A stretch of DNA of 33,648 nucleotides from positions 1-33,648 of the forward strand of contig NZ_DUOE01000042.1 in the NCBI RefSeq assembly GCF_012838985.1, written 5' to 3'. Origin of the DNA: Corynebacterium sp. GTDB lineage: Bacteria; Actinomycetota; Actinomycetes; Mycobacteriales; Mycobacteriaceae. Of the stretch, positions 17,108 through 24,282 are shown piece by piece. Under the pieces are notes generated by a model that had not been told where the DNA came from, searched no databases, and saw nothing but the letters and a program-made list of their open reading frames with translations. Every line of letters starts with the position of its first letter. The first letter of the stretch is position 1. A program made the translations under genes and the position numbers.

Positions 17108-18350
17108 GCTGCTCGCCCGGGGTGGCGTCGGCCGGGGGAGTGACGGGCGGGCCGAACTGGCCCGTCTCCTGCAGTGCCTCCCCCATCGACTGCAGGCCGG
17201 CGAGGTTGCGGGCGGCGTAGTCGGCGTCGAGGACGACGTCGCGGCCCTGGGAGCGGGCGAGGTCCCACGTGTGCATGAAGATGTCGGGCAGCAGGAAGCC
17301 GTTGGTCGCCTGCGTGACGGTGCGCCCTTCGTCGGGGCCGGAGTGGAAGGTGGCGGTGGCGCGGTCGTCGGTGAGCAGGGCGCGGACGGCGGCGACGAAG
17401 CTGAACCACCGGGCGGCCGGGGTGTCGCCGGTGACCTCGAGGTCGATGTCGGCGTTGCGGAGGTTGGTGGGGTACCAGGTGAGGATGTGGTTGACGATGT
17501 CGCTGGCCGCCCAGCCCTCGCACGGTGTCGCGGCGTCCCAGTCGGTGACGCGCAGCACCTCGGCGGTGAAGCCGGCGGTGACGGCCTCGAAACGTCCCAC
17601 GATGTCGCGGGGGATGCCGAGGTGGGCGGAGCGGGCGTCGGCAAGCTGGGTGAGCAGCTCCGCGACGGCGGGGATGTCGGCGACCCGTTCCGTGGCGGCG
17701 GTCTCCCCCGCGCCGACCTTGACGGAGACATCGCCGGGGCGGAGGACGCGGAAGCCGTCTTCGTCGGTGGTGTCGTCGCCGATGAACAGGGCGACGGCGG
17801 GGGCCACGCGCGCGATCTCGGCGGCGATCCAGGTGCCCTTCGTCACGTCGGAGACGGAGAACTCGACGATGTTCTTGCCGCGGGAGACGTGGGCGCCGGG
17901 GGCGTCGATGAGGAGGGCCTGTTCGAGGATCGCGTCGGCGGTGGCCTGGTCGGTGGCGGCGATCTGCGCGGTGTGGACGACGCGCTGGAAGGGTTTGTGT
18001 TCGACGTGGACGAGGGGGTGCCGGAAGACCAGTGTCTCGTCGAGGTGGGCCAGCGCGGCCTCCTGCTCCGGGCTGAGCGTCACGCCGTGTTCCGCGGACT
18101 CCGAGCCGTGGGAACCGGCGAAGATGACCGGCGGCTGCAGGTGGCAGACCTGCCGCAGGCCCTCCAGGTGGCGGCCGGAGAGCACGGCGACGTGCGTGTC
18201 GGGCAGTCCGGCCAGGCGGGTGAGGGCGGCGAGGGAGTCGGCGTCGACGGGTACGTCGTAGATGTCGGTGCTCAGGCCGGCGAGGGTGCCGTCGAAGTCG
18301 GTGACGATGAGCAGCGAGTCGGCCGTGGCGAGGCGGGGGAGGAAACTCAT
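17076..18350 (-). CDS. otsB: Trehalose-6-phosphate phosphatase OtsB fused to a DinB/mycothiol-dependent maleylpyruvate isomerase-like domain
   Basis: 424 residues, about 170 more than an ordinary OtsB. Residues 1 to about 238 are a HAD-type trehalose-phosphate phosphatase: nucleophile motif DFDGT (Asp18, Asp20), LSGR (residues 57-60), GSHGSE, RGKNIVEF, and GDDTTDEDGF (191-200). Residues about 246-424 form a second domain beginning RFEAVTAGF, with PCEGW (276-280), DIVNHIL (His288), DIFMHTWDLA (Asp356, His360, Asp363) and a C-terminal VGRVV. This matches the TIGR03086/MDMPI-like DinB helical-bundle families, whose metal site uses such His/acidic residues. The join is in one uninterrupted frame. 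It lies 9 bp after the lipoprotein gene and is last in the otsA operon. It overlaps ipsA tail to tail by 32 bases. Confidence 0.9.
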   Translation of the reverse strand: MSFLPRLATADSLLIVTDFDGTLAGLSTDIYDVPVDADSLAALTRLAGLPDTHVAVLSGRHLEGLRQVCHLQPPVIFAGSHGSESAEHGVTLSPEQEAALAHLDETLVFRHPLVHVEHKPFQRVVHTAQIAATDQATADAILEQALLIDAPGAHVSRGKNIVEFSVSDVTKGTWIAAEIARVAPAVALFIGDDTTDEDGFRVLRPGDVSVKVGAGETAATERVADIPAVAELLTQLADARSAHLGIPRDIVGRFEAVTAGFTAEVLRVTDWDAATPCEGWAASDIVNHILTWYPTNLRNADIDLEVTGDTPAARWFSFVAAVRALLTDDRATATFHSGPDEGRTVTQATNGFLLPDIFMHTWDLARSQGRDVVLDADYAARNLAGLQSMGEALQETGQFGPPVTPPADATPGEQLMAYVGRVVR

Positions 18351-18359
18351 GCGCCCACT

Positions 18360-18821
18360 CTAGATGGCGGCGAGTCCGATCGCGGGCCGGTCGACGGCGT
18401 CGGTGCGCAGCGTGAGGGTGAGTTCCCGTTCGGAGTGGCGCAGGTCGAACTCGGCGCCCGGTCCGAGGAGTTCCCGGAGCTGCCGGTGGGTGTGCAGGGC
18501 GGGGCAGTCGTCGGCGGCGGATTCGCGTTCGATGCGGTCGATGCGCAGGGTGTCGGCGTCTTCGGCGCGGGCGGGTTCCCCGGCGCGGGTGAAGGTGACG
18601 GTGCCCTGGATCGGCACGCAGCCGGTGTGGCCGGACAGGGACTGTTCGCCGAACACCAGTCGGGCCAGGCCCGCCGACTGCGGGGGCAGGGTGGAGGGCT
18701 GGCCGGGGGTGGTCCAGATGTCGGTGACCTGCCACGACGAGCCCGTGATGTCGGCGGTGGGGGCCGGGGTGCAGGCCGTGAGCAGGGCACCGGCGGCCAG
18801 TGCCGCGATGACCCGCCTCAC
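18360..18821 (-). CDS. Small META/HslJ-like lipoprotein between otsA and otsB
   Basis: 153 residues from GTG. A short basic N-terminus and hydrophobic stretch end in the lipobox LTAC (VRRVIAALAAGALLTAC), so it should be lipidated and anchored outside the membrane. The mature part has the pattern GSSWQVTDI ... ARLVFGEQSLSGHTGCVPIQG, suggestive of a META (HslJ-like) beta domain, but the match is from memory and partial. Two further cysteines (GCVP and DDCPAL) may pair. The GTGA overlap with the otsA stop (18818-18821) indicates translational coupling, and otsB follows 9 bp downstream. The start fixed by this overlap is much shorter than the open frame upstream. An unnamed gene occupies this place in C. 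glutamicum as I recall. Confidence 0.78.
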   Translation of the reverse strand: MRRVIAALAAGALLTACTPAPTADITGSSWQVTDIWTTPGQPSTLPPQSAGLARLVFGEQSLSGHTGCVPIQGTVTFTRAGEPARAEDADTLRIDRIERESAADDCPALHTHRQLRELLGPGAEFDLRHSERELTLTLRTDAVDRPAIGLAAI

Positions 18822-20218
18822 CGGTCGGCCTCCAGGGCGCTGAGGAAGGCCTCGGCCCAGCGGTCGACGTCGTACTCGGAGACCTGCGCGTGCATGGCGA
18901 GCATCCGCTCCCGCATGACCTCGGGGGCGCCCTGGACGGCCTGCAGGAGGGCCCGCTTGATCGACTCCATGTCGAAGGGGTTGCACAGGTTCGCCTGGTG
19001 CAGTTCGACGGCGGCGCCGGCGAATTCGGAGAGGACCAGCGCGCCGGAGCCGTCGGGGTGGCAGGCGACGTACTCCTTGGCCACCAGGTTCATGCCGTCC
19101 TTGAAGGGGGTGACGAGCATGACGTCCGCCGCCTCGTAGAAGGTGCGCAGCTGCCTCTTCGGCAGGGACTGGTGCAGGTAGTGGACGACGGGCCGGCCCA
19201 TCGACCCGAAGCGGCCGTTGATGCGGCCGACGGCCTCCTCCACCTGGGAGCGGGCGACGCGGTACTGGTCGATGCGTTCGCGGGAGGGGGTCGCCACCTG
19301 CAGGAACACGGCCCCTTCGAGGGCGCCGGCCTCCAGGAGCTCCTCGAAGGCGAGGAGGCGCTGGAGGATGCCCTTGGTGTAGTCGAGGCGGTCGACGCCG
19401 AGGATGACGGTCTGCGGGTCGCCGAGCTCGGCACGGAGCTTCTCGACGCCCCCCGGCGTCCCCTCACCCAGCGAATCCATGTCGATGGAGATGGGGAAGG
19501 CGCCGACGGCGACGGAGTGGCCGTCGTGGGTGGTCACGCGGGCGTCGATACGCCTCGTGGCGGCGGTCCCGGAGACGCTGAGCCCCTCGGTGCCGGCGCA
19601 CAGGTCGAGGAAGTTGCGGGCGTTGGACTCGAGGTGGAAACCGATGAGGTCCGCGCCGAGGAGTCCGCGGATGATCTCCTCGCGCCACGGCAGTTGACGG
19701 AACAGGTCCGCGCCGGGGAAGGGGATGTGCAGGAAGAAGCCGATCCGCAGGTCGGGGCGCAGCTGCCGGAGGATGCCCGGCACGAGCTGCAGCTGGTAGT
19801 CCTGCACCCATACGGTGGCACCCTCGGCGGCGACCTCCGCGACCTCCTGCGCGAAGAGCAGGTTGACGTCGCGGTACCGGGCCCACCACTCACGGTGGTA
19901 GACGGGCGTGACGATGAGGTCGTGGTACAGGGGCCACAGGGAGGCGTTGGAGAAACCCTCGTAGAACCCCTCGAAATCCGCCTGGGTGAGGCGGACGGGG
20001 TGGAGGAGCACCCCGGCGTCGGTGCGGAAGGGCTCGGGGGCCTCGTCGGGCACGCCCGGCCAGCCCACCCAGCAGCCCTGCTGATGCTCGAGCACCGGGG
20101 AGAGTGCGGCGACGAGACCGCCCGGGCTCGGGGTCCAGGTGCGGGTGCCGTCCGGGGCGGTGTGGAGGTCAACCGGCAGGCGGTTGGCCACGACCACGAA
20201 GCTGTTGTCGCCGCTCAT
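18818..20218 (-). CDS. otsA: Trehalose-6-phosphate synthase OtsA
   Basis: Glycosyltransferase family 20 enzyme making trehalose 6-phosphate from a nucleotide sugar and glucose 6-phosphate. In corynebacteria trehalose is also the carrier of mycolic acids (TMM/TDM). 466 residues, normal length. Seen: the N-terminal VVVANRLPVD, SPGGLVAAL, the substrate loop WPLYHD, VWVQDYQLQLVP, FFLHIPFPGADLFRQLPWR, the UDP-glucose site LGVDRLDYTKGI, and the C-terminal VTPFKDGMNLVAKEYVAC with LVLSEFAGAA. It begins 6 bp after the lysine-repeat gene and overlaps the lipoprotein gene by 4 bases, so it is inside a four-gene operon. Confidence 0.96.
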   Translation of the reverse strand: MSGDNSFVVVANRLPVDLHTAPDGTRTWTPSPGGLVAALSPVLEHQQGCWVGWPGVPDEAPEPFRTDAGVLLHPVRLTQADFEGFYEGFSNASLWPLYHDLIVTPVYHREWWARYRDVNLLFAQEVAEVAAEGATVWVQDYQLQLVPGILRQLRPDLRIGFFLHIPFPGADLFRQLPWREEIIRGLLGADLIGFHLESNARNFLDLCAGTEGLSVSGTAATRRIDARVTTHDGHSVAVGAFPISIDMDSLGEGTPGGVEKLRAELGDPQTVILGVDRLDYTKGILQRLLAFEELLEAGALEGAVFLQVATPSRERIDQYRVARSQVEEAVGRINGRFGSMGRPVVHYLHQSLPKRQLRTFYEAADVMLVTPFKDGMNLVAKEYVACHPDGSGALVLSEFAGAAVELHQANLCNPFDMESIKRALLQAVQGAPEVMRERMLAMHAQVSEYDVDRWAEAFLSALEADR

Positions 20219-20224
20219 GGGCGC

Positions 20225-20566
20225 TTAGGCCTTCTTGACCGTCTTCTTGGTGGTCTTCTTCGTGGTCTTCTTCGTCGTCTTCTTGGTGGTCTTCTTGGTG
20301 GTCTTCTTGGTCGTCTTCTTGGTGGTCTTCTTCGCGGCCTTGCGGGTGCGCTTCGCCGTCGTCGGCTCAGCCTCCTCCAGCTCGGCGGCCAGCTTCGAGT
20401 AGACGAGTCCCTTCGGCTCCACGCCGAGCATGCACATCAGGGTCACACCGTCCATGAAATCCTGCGCGTACGTGGCGACAATCCGCCGGGCGGAGGCGGC
20501 GGTCTCCTCCTCCACGGCATGCAGGGCCTCGGGGGTCGGGCGGGTGTCAGTGACCTTCGGCGGCAC
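20225..20566 (-). CDS. Small protein with histone-H1-like lysine/threonine repeat tail
   Basis: 113 residues from GTG, with AGGAGG about 4-5 bases upstream. Residues 1 to about 70 form a mixed, mostly helical domain (RPTPEALHAVEEETAASARR ... MCMLGVEPKGLVYSKLAAELEEAE). The rest is an extremely basic tail in which the tetrapeptide Lys-Lys-Thr-Thr is repeated seven times, ending in KKTVKKA. Such tails resemble histone H1 and actinobacterial nucleoid proteins such as HupB and usually bind DNA or polyanions nonspecifically. The gene is first in the otsA operon (6 bp from otsA). Upstream in-frame starts (to 20755) would run into thrE and lack the ribosome binding site. Function is unknown. The N-domain may belong to a family I do not recognise. 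Confidence 0.82.
   Translation of the reverse strand: MPPKVTDTRPTPEALHAVEEETAASARRIVATYAQDFMDGVTLMCMLGVEPKGLVYSKLAAELEEAEPTTAKRTRKAAKKTTKKTTKKTTKKTTKKTTKKTTKKTTKKTVKKA
20241..20333. repeat. Tandem 12-bp repeat encoding Lys-Lys-Thr-Thr
   Basis: Seven consecutive 12-base units of the form GTCTTCTTSGTS plus a partial eighth, in frame with the lysine-repeat gene. Units differ only at the wobble-type positions. The array could change copy number by slippage without shifting the frame. Confidence 0.9.
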
Positions 20567-20610
20567 GGATCCTCCTGTAAAAGTGGTGGTCAGGGCACAG
20601 TAGAAGCACC

Positions 20611-20616
20611 ATTCTA
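20611..20616 (-). promoter_or_regulatory. -10 element TAGAAT of the otsA operon
   Basis: Minus-strand TAGAAT lies 3 bp beyond the thrE stop and predicts a start near 20604, about 38 bases before the first gene. No consensus -35 was seen. Confidence 0.5.
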
Positions 20617-20618
20617 CG

Positions 20619-22100
20619 CTATGTGCCCGGGGATTTCCGCACCCGCCTGCCCGGACGTTCCGCCAACTGCTGGAACGTGACGCGACGGGCGCGTCGGAAA
20701 GCACGGTACGGACGCAGCGTCGGCGGGCGCCGCAGACGGGCGGCCACCCACTCACCGAGGACCACGCCGGCCGCCAGGCCCGAGGCGATGGCCAGGGCGA
20801 GGGCGATGTTGGTGAAACCGGCCAGCGTCTGCTCGTGCAGCGAGGCGTACATGCCGCGGTAGACGGACAGGCCCGGCAGGAACGGCGTGATGCCCGCCAC
20901 CTCCGTGATGAGCGGCGGGATGAGGAAACGACGCGCCAGCAGACCGCCGGCCAGGCCGATGACCACCGCGGCCATCGACGCCGCGATCACCGGACCCGCG
21001 CCGCTCGGGATGAGCACGAAGTAGTAGAACGCCGACCCGGCCGTCGCCGTCAGCCCGGAGGTCACCACCGAGGACCACTCCGCGTAACTGGCGATGGCGA
21101 AACCCGCCGCCGCCAGACCACCGCAGAACACCCGCAGACTCAGCGACGTGAAGTTCGGCGGCGGATACGTCTGCAGCGGGGGCAGCGACATCCCGAGCAT
21201 CGCCGACAGCTGGATGCCGATACCCACCCCGGCGACGATGGCGCCGGTGAACAGCATCGTCTCGAAGAAGCGGGCCGACGCCGTCACCGGCGCCCCCGTG
21301 ATCCCGTCCTGCAGCGACTGCACCAGAGTCAGCCCCGCGAGCAGCACGATGATCCCCGACGCGATGACCTGGCTCGGCGAGATCTGCACGCCCTGTTCCG
21401 CGGCCAGCGTGTAGATGACCGCCGCCGGCACCGTCGCGATGATCCCGCCGAAGACGTTCTGGAAGAAGTAGGGCAGCTGGTGCCGCGCCAGGAACGTGTT
21501 CACCGACATGATGAGCACGGCCGTGAGGAACGCCGTCACGACGACCACCGGGCCACCACCCAGCAGACCCGCCACGGATCCGCCCAGCAGACCCCAGCCC
21601 AGGATCGACGTGACCACGCCGTAGGAGGCGGGGCGCCGGGTGATCTCGTCGAGGATCCTCTCGGCCGTCTCCGGCGGGGTCGCGCCCGCCTGGATCGAGC
21701 GGATGAGGCGGTCGACCTCGGCGAGGCGGGAGAAGTCCGTGGTCAGCTGACGTACGACGCGGAACACGGTGACCGGGGTCTTCCGGGTCGTGCCGATCTG
21801 CGTGAAGATCGTGATGGTGTTCATCGTGATGTCCACGTGGCAGTAGTGCAGACCGTAGGCGCTGGTCACGGCGTGGATCTGCGCCTTCGTGTCCGAGTTG
21901 GACGTCCCGGAGGACAGCAGGATGTCGCCGATGCGGACCGCCAGGTCCATGACGGCGGCGACCTGCGCCTGGTCGGTGAGGTCGACGGGGGCGAGCGGGG
22001 ACGGCGGGGGCGCGGCCTTGGCGGCATCAATGGTGGCGATGCGGCCGGACCCGGAGAGCAGTGAACCCAGGGATCCGAGGCGGGTGAAGAGGGAGGGCAC
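20619..22100 (-). CDS. thrE: Threonine/serine exporter ThrE
   Basis: Inner-membrane exporter of L-threonine and L-serine. 493 residues, close to the C. glutamicum protein. The N-terminal soluble part (to about residue 150) contains the ThrE/DUF1212 segment VMDLAVRIGDILLSSGTSNSD and HVDITMNTITIF. It is followed by about ten hydrophobic segments, the last half corresponding to the ThrB/ThrC-like (DUF3815) module, and a basic C-terminal tail. The GTG start has TAGGGT 6 bases upstream, consistent with leaderless transcription. It precedes the trehalose operon by 52 bp. Confidence 0.95.
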   Translation of the reverse strand: MPSLFTRLGSLGSLLSGSGRIATIDAAKAAPPPSPLAPVDLTDQAQVAAVMDLAVRIGDILLSSGTSNSDTKAQIHAVTSAYGLHYCHVDITMNTITIFTQIGTTRKTPVTVFRVVRQLTTDFSRLAEVDRLIRSIQAGATPPETAERILDEITRRPASYGVVTSILGWGLLGGSVAGLLGGGPVVVVTAFLTAVLIMSVNTFLARHQLPYFFQNVFGGIIATVPAAVIYTLAAEQGVQISPSQVIASGIIVLLAGLTLVQSLQDGITGAPVTASARFFETMLFTGAIVAGVGIGIQLSAMLGMSLPPLQTYPPPNFTSLSLRVFCGGLAAAGFAIASYAEWSSVVTSGLTATAGSAFYYFVLIPSGAGPVIAASMAAVVIGLAGGLLARRFLIPPLITEVAGITPFLPGLSVYRGMYASLHEQTLAGFTNIALALAIASGLAAGVVLGEWVAARLRRPPTLRPYRAFRRARRVTFQQLAERPGRRVRKSPGT

Positions 22101-22106
22101 GGCGCC

Positions 22107-22112
22107 ACCCTA
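22107..22112 (-). promoter_or_regulatory. -10 element TAGGGT of thrE (leaderless)
   Basis: Minus-strand TAGGGT ends 6 bases before the GTG at 22100. Confidence 0.45.
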
Positions 22113-22128
22113 TCGTCTGCGCCGGTTT

Positions 22129-22156
22129 CTGACACCCACGGATCCTGCGGTACCAT
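22129..22156 (+). promoter_or_regulatory. Promoter of tRNA-Thr
   Basis: CTGACA (22129-22134) and TACCAT (22151-22156) are separated by 16 bp, about 33 bases before the mature tRNA 5' end. This is one of the few positions in the window with both a -35 and a -10. Confidence 0.55.
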
Positions 22157-22188
22157 CTGCAGGCAGGCGGGCGCATGTGTCCGCCGGT

Positions 22189-22261
22189 GCTGGAGTGGCG
22201 CAATCGGTAGCGCAACGGTCTTGTAAACCGTAGGTTGCGAGTTCAAGTCTCGTCTCCAGCT
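22189..22261 (+). tRNA. tRNA-Thr (anticodon UGU)
   Basis: 73 bases folding as a full cloverleaf: acceptor GCTGGAG / CTCCAGC with discriminator T, D arm GCGC / GCGC, anticodon stem ACGGT / ACCGT around the loop CTTGTAA (anticodon TGT, reading ACA), a 5-base variable region, and T stem GCGAG / CTCGT around TTCAAGT. The 3' CCA is not encoded. The genomic copy lies between thrE, a threonine exporter, and the SPFH gene. I infer no functional link from that. Confidence 0.95.
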
Positions 22262-22526
22262 CGGACCGTACCGTGGTTGCTGGGCGCTTCCGTTCTGCAC
22301 GGGGTGTTCCCGATTGAACTGGTGCGGACCACTCTGGCACGGCCACCTCCGTGGCCCGGGGTTCAATTCCCCACCCCTGTAACGGGACCTTCCGTCGACC
22401 GGAGCTTTCCGGCGTCGACCAGCGGCCCGGCCCGAGCCCGCACCCCGGTGCGGGGGACGCCCCGGTGCCCCGTCCGCGTCCGGTCCGGTCGGCGGTTCCC
22501 CCCACACACGTCTCCAGGTGATGACC
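22262..22526. other. Intergenic region with hairpins and a tRNA T-arm-like segment
   Basis: No gene was found in these 265 bases. They hold a perfect 6-bp hairpin (22341-22356), a T-arm-like element CGGGG TTCAATT CCCC (22357-22372), a bulged hairpin with GTCGAC arms (22394-22399 / 22414-22419) that may terminate the tRNA transcript, and a GC-rich hairpin CCCGCACC / GGTGCGGG (22437-22454). A complete second tRNA could not be folded. Confidence 0.5.
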
Positions 22527-23249
22527 ATGGGTATTTTTTCTTTCCGACGCCGCCCTGACGAGGGGTGGACGATGTACACGCCGCTGAGCGACGGTTGGCA
22601 GCCCTCCACGCTGCGTTCCCCGGTGGCGAAGCCGGGGCATGCCGTGCTGCGTCAGCGCGGGGGAGAGGTGACCCGTCTCCGGGGCCGGGAGTTCGCCCTG
22701 CCCGACGACCGTTTCCTGCAGGTGGACCTGCGTCGGCGGCTCATCCAGATGCACCCGCAGTGGATCCCGACCTCCGACGGCGTCAACGTGACCATCACCC
22801 TGGCGCTGGCGGTGCGCACCGTCGATCCGGTGGCCTTCATCGCGGACGCCCAGGGCCCGGACGAGGAGATCTACCTCGCGGCGCAGATCGCGCTGCGGGA
22901 GTACGTCTCCGGGCTCCGGCTGGAGGAGCTGGTGGGGACCCGCACCGGGGTGACCGCGGTCCTTGCCGCGGCGCAGGAGGCCGGGGCGGCGGTCGGCGTC
23001 GAGGTGTCCTCCGTGCTGCTCAAGGACTTCAGCCTGCCGGAGGAGTACCGTGTCGCGCTGCAGGAGTCGCTGGTCAGCCGCGTGCGTGCGGAGACCGAGC
23101 TGGAGCGTGCGCGCAGCGAGGTCAAGGCCACCCGGGCGCGTCTGGCCAGTGCGAAGGTCCTCGAGCAGAACCCGCTGCTGGCGAAGATCCGCCTGCTGGA
23201 GTCGCTGCCGCCGGGCACCACCCTGGAGATTCGCGGCGATCAGGCCTGA
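22527..23249 (+). CDS. SPFH/Band-7 (slipin-like) domain protein without a membrane anchor
   Basis: 240 residues from MGIFSFRRRPDEG. In-frame GTG (22518) and ATG (22521) alternatives exist, but CCAGG lies 8 bases before the chosen ATG. The sequence has the course of a prohibitin-homology domain: REFALPDDRFLQVDLRRR, IPTSDGVNVTITLALAVRTVDP, then IYLAAQIALREYVSGLRLEELV, AAAQEAGAAVGVEVSSVLLKDF (the 'V..v.i.di.lP' stretch) and SLPEEYRVALQESLVSRVRA. A charged coiled-coil segment follows (about 190-220) and then QNPLLAKIRLLESLPPGTTLEI. Typical slipins have an N-terminal membrane hairpin, which is absent here, so it may be peripheral or partner-dependent. It precedes ddh by 73 bp. Role unknown. Confidence 0.78.
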   Translation: MGIFSFRRRPDEGWTMYTPLSDGWQPSTLRSPVAKPGHAVLRQRGGEVTRLRGREFALPDDRFLQVDLRRRLIQMHPQWIPTSDGVNVTITLALAVRTVDPVAFIADAQGPDEEIYLAAQIALREYVSGLRLEELVGTRTGVTAVLAAAQEAGAAVGVEVSSVLLKDFSLPEEYRVALQESLVSRVRAETELERARSEVKATRARLASAKVLEQNPLLAKIRLLESLPPGTTLEIRGDQA

Positions 23250-23277
23250 GGGTATTTCTGTTGCCCGACCGGGGCCG

Positions 23278-23283
23278 TAGAAT
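23278..23283 (+). promoter_or_regulatory. -10 element TAGAAT of ddh
   Basis: TAGAAT predicts a start near 23290 and a leader of about 33 bases including AAGGAG (23311-23316). Confidence 0.5.
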
Positions 23284-23322
23284 GGTCGGCGGCAACCAGA
23301 ACCCCACCTCAAGGAGAAGCGC

Positions 23323-24282
23323 ATGTCCACCATCAGGGTCGCGATCGTCGGTTACGGCAACCTCGGCAGGTCCGTCGAGAAGCTCATCGGCCAGCAGCCG
23401 GACATGGAGCTCGCCGGCGTGTTCTCGCGCCGCGACAGCCTCGACACCGACGCCGAGGTCTGGCCGGTCGCGGAGTTCAGTGAGCGCACCGACAAGTTCG
23501 ACGTCGCCGTCCTCTGCCTGGGCTCCGCCACCGACATTCCGGAGCAGGCCCCGGAGTTCATCCGCCACGCCTGCACGGTCGACACCTACGACAACCACCG
23601 TGACATCCCGCGCCACCGCGCCGAGATGGACCGCGTCGCCCGCGAGAACGGCACCGTGGCACTCGTGGCCACGGGCTGGGACCCGGGCATGTTCTCCCTC
23701 AACCGCACCATCGGCCAGGCGCTCCTGCCGGGCGGCCAGCAGCAGACCTTCTGGGGCCCGGGCCTCTCGCAGGGCCACTCGGATGCGGTGCGCCGCGTGG
23801 CGGGCGTGAAGAAGGGCGTGCAGTACACCATCCCCTCCCCGGAGGCCCTCGAGGCGGCGCGCAAGGGTGAGTCCGGCCTCAGCGGCAAGGACGCCCACCT
23901 GCGTCGTTGCTTCATCGTGGCGGACGAGGCGGACCACGAGCGCATCGAGCACGAGATCCGCACCATGCCCGACTACTTCGTCGGCTACCAGGTCGAGGTC
24001 AACTTCATCGACGAGGAGCTTTTCGACGCCGAGCACACCGGCATGCCCCACGGCGGCCACGTCATCACGGCGGGCGACACCGGCGGCTACGTCCAGTCCA
24101 TCGAGTACAACCTCGACCTGGACCGCAACCCGGACTTCACCGGTGCCGTCGCCCTGGCCTACGCCCGCGCGGCCCACCGTCTGCGTGAGGCGGGGCAGTC
24201 CGGTGCCTACACCGTCCTCGAGGTGGCGCCGTACCTGATCTCCCCGACGCCGCTCGAGGAGCTCATCGCGCGCGACGTGTAG
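23323..24282 (+). CDS. ddh: meso-Diaminopimelate D-dehydrogenase
   Basis: NADPH-dependent enzyme of the one-step dehydrogenase branch of lysine/cell-wall biosynthesis, making meso-diaminopimelate from tetrahydrodipicolinate and ammonia. 319 residues, essentially the length of the C. glutamicum enzyme. The Rossmann motif GYGNLG (residues 10-15) is followed by FSRRDS and segments characteristic of Ddh such as TGWDPGMFSLNR, WGPGLSQGHSDAVRR, MPDYFVGYQVEVNF and MPHGGHVITAGDTGG. AAGGAG is 6 bases before the ATG. Its 3' end overlaps the convergent MFS gene by 20 bases. The enzyme is phylogenetically restricted and is a good marker for Corynebacterium. Confidence 0.97.
   Translation: MSTIRVAIVGYGNLGRSVEKLIGQQPDMELAGVFSRRDSLDTDAEVWPVAEFSERTDKFDVAVLCLGSATDIPEQAPEFIRHACTVDTYDNHRDIPRHRAEMDRVARENGTVALVATGWDPGMFSLNRTIGQALLPGGQQQTFWGPGLSQGHSDAVRRVAGVKKGVQYTIPSPEALEAARKGESGLSGKDAHLRRCFIVADEADHERIEHEIRTMPDYFVGYQVEVNFIDEELFDAEHTGMPHGGHVITAGDTGGYVQSIEYNLDLDRNPDFTGAVALAYARAAHRLREAGQSGAYTVLEVAPYLISPTPLEELIARDV

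Noticed and set aside
16468..18735. 755-codon minus-strand frame spanning ipsA, otsB and the lipoprotein gene
   Set aside because: It is out of frame with otsB, rich in Arg/Pro/His, and has no recognisable domain. The overlapping real genes explain the region.
20241..20333. Regular short repeats as a possible CRISPR array
   Set aside because: Units are contiguous 12-mers without spacers and encode an in-frame Lys-Lys-Thr-Thr tail.
22298..22381. A second complete tRNA gene
   Set aside because: Only four of seven acceptor pairs could form and no 7-base anticodon loop is available. It is kept as a possible remnant only.
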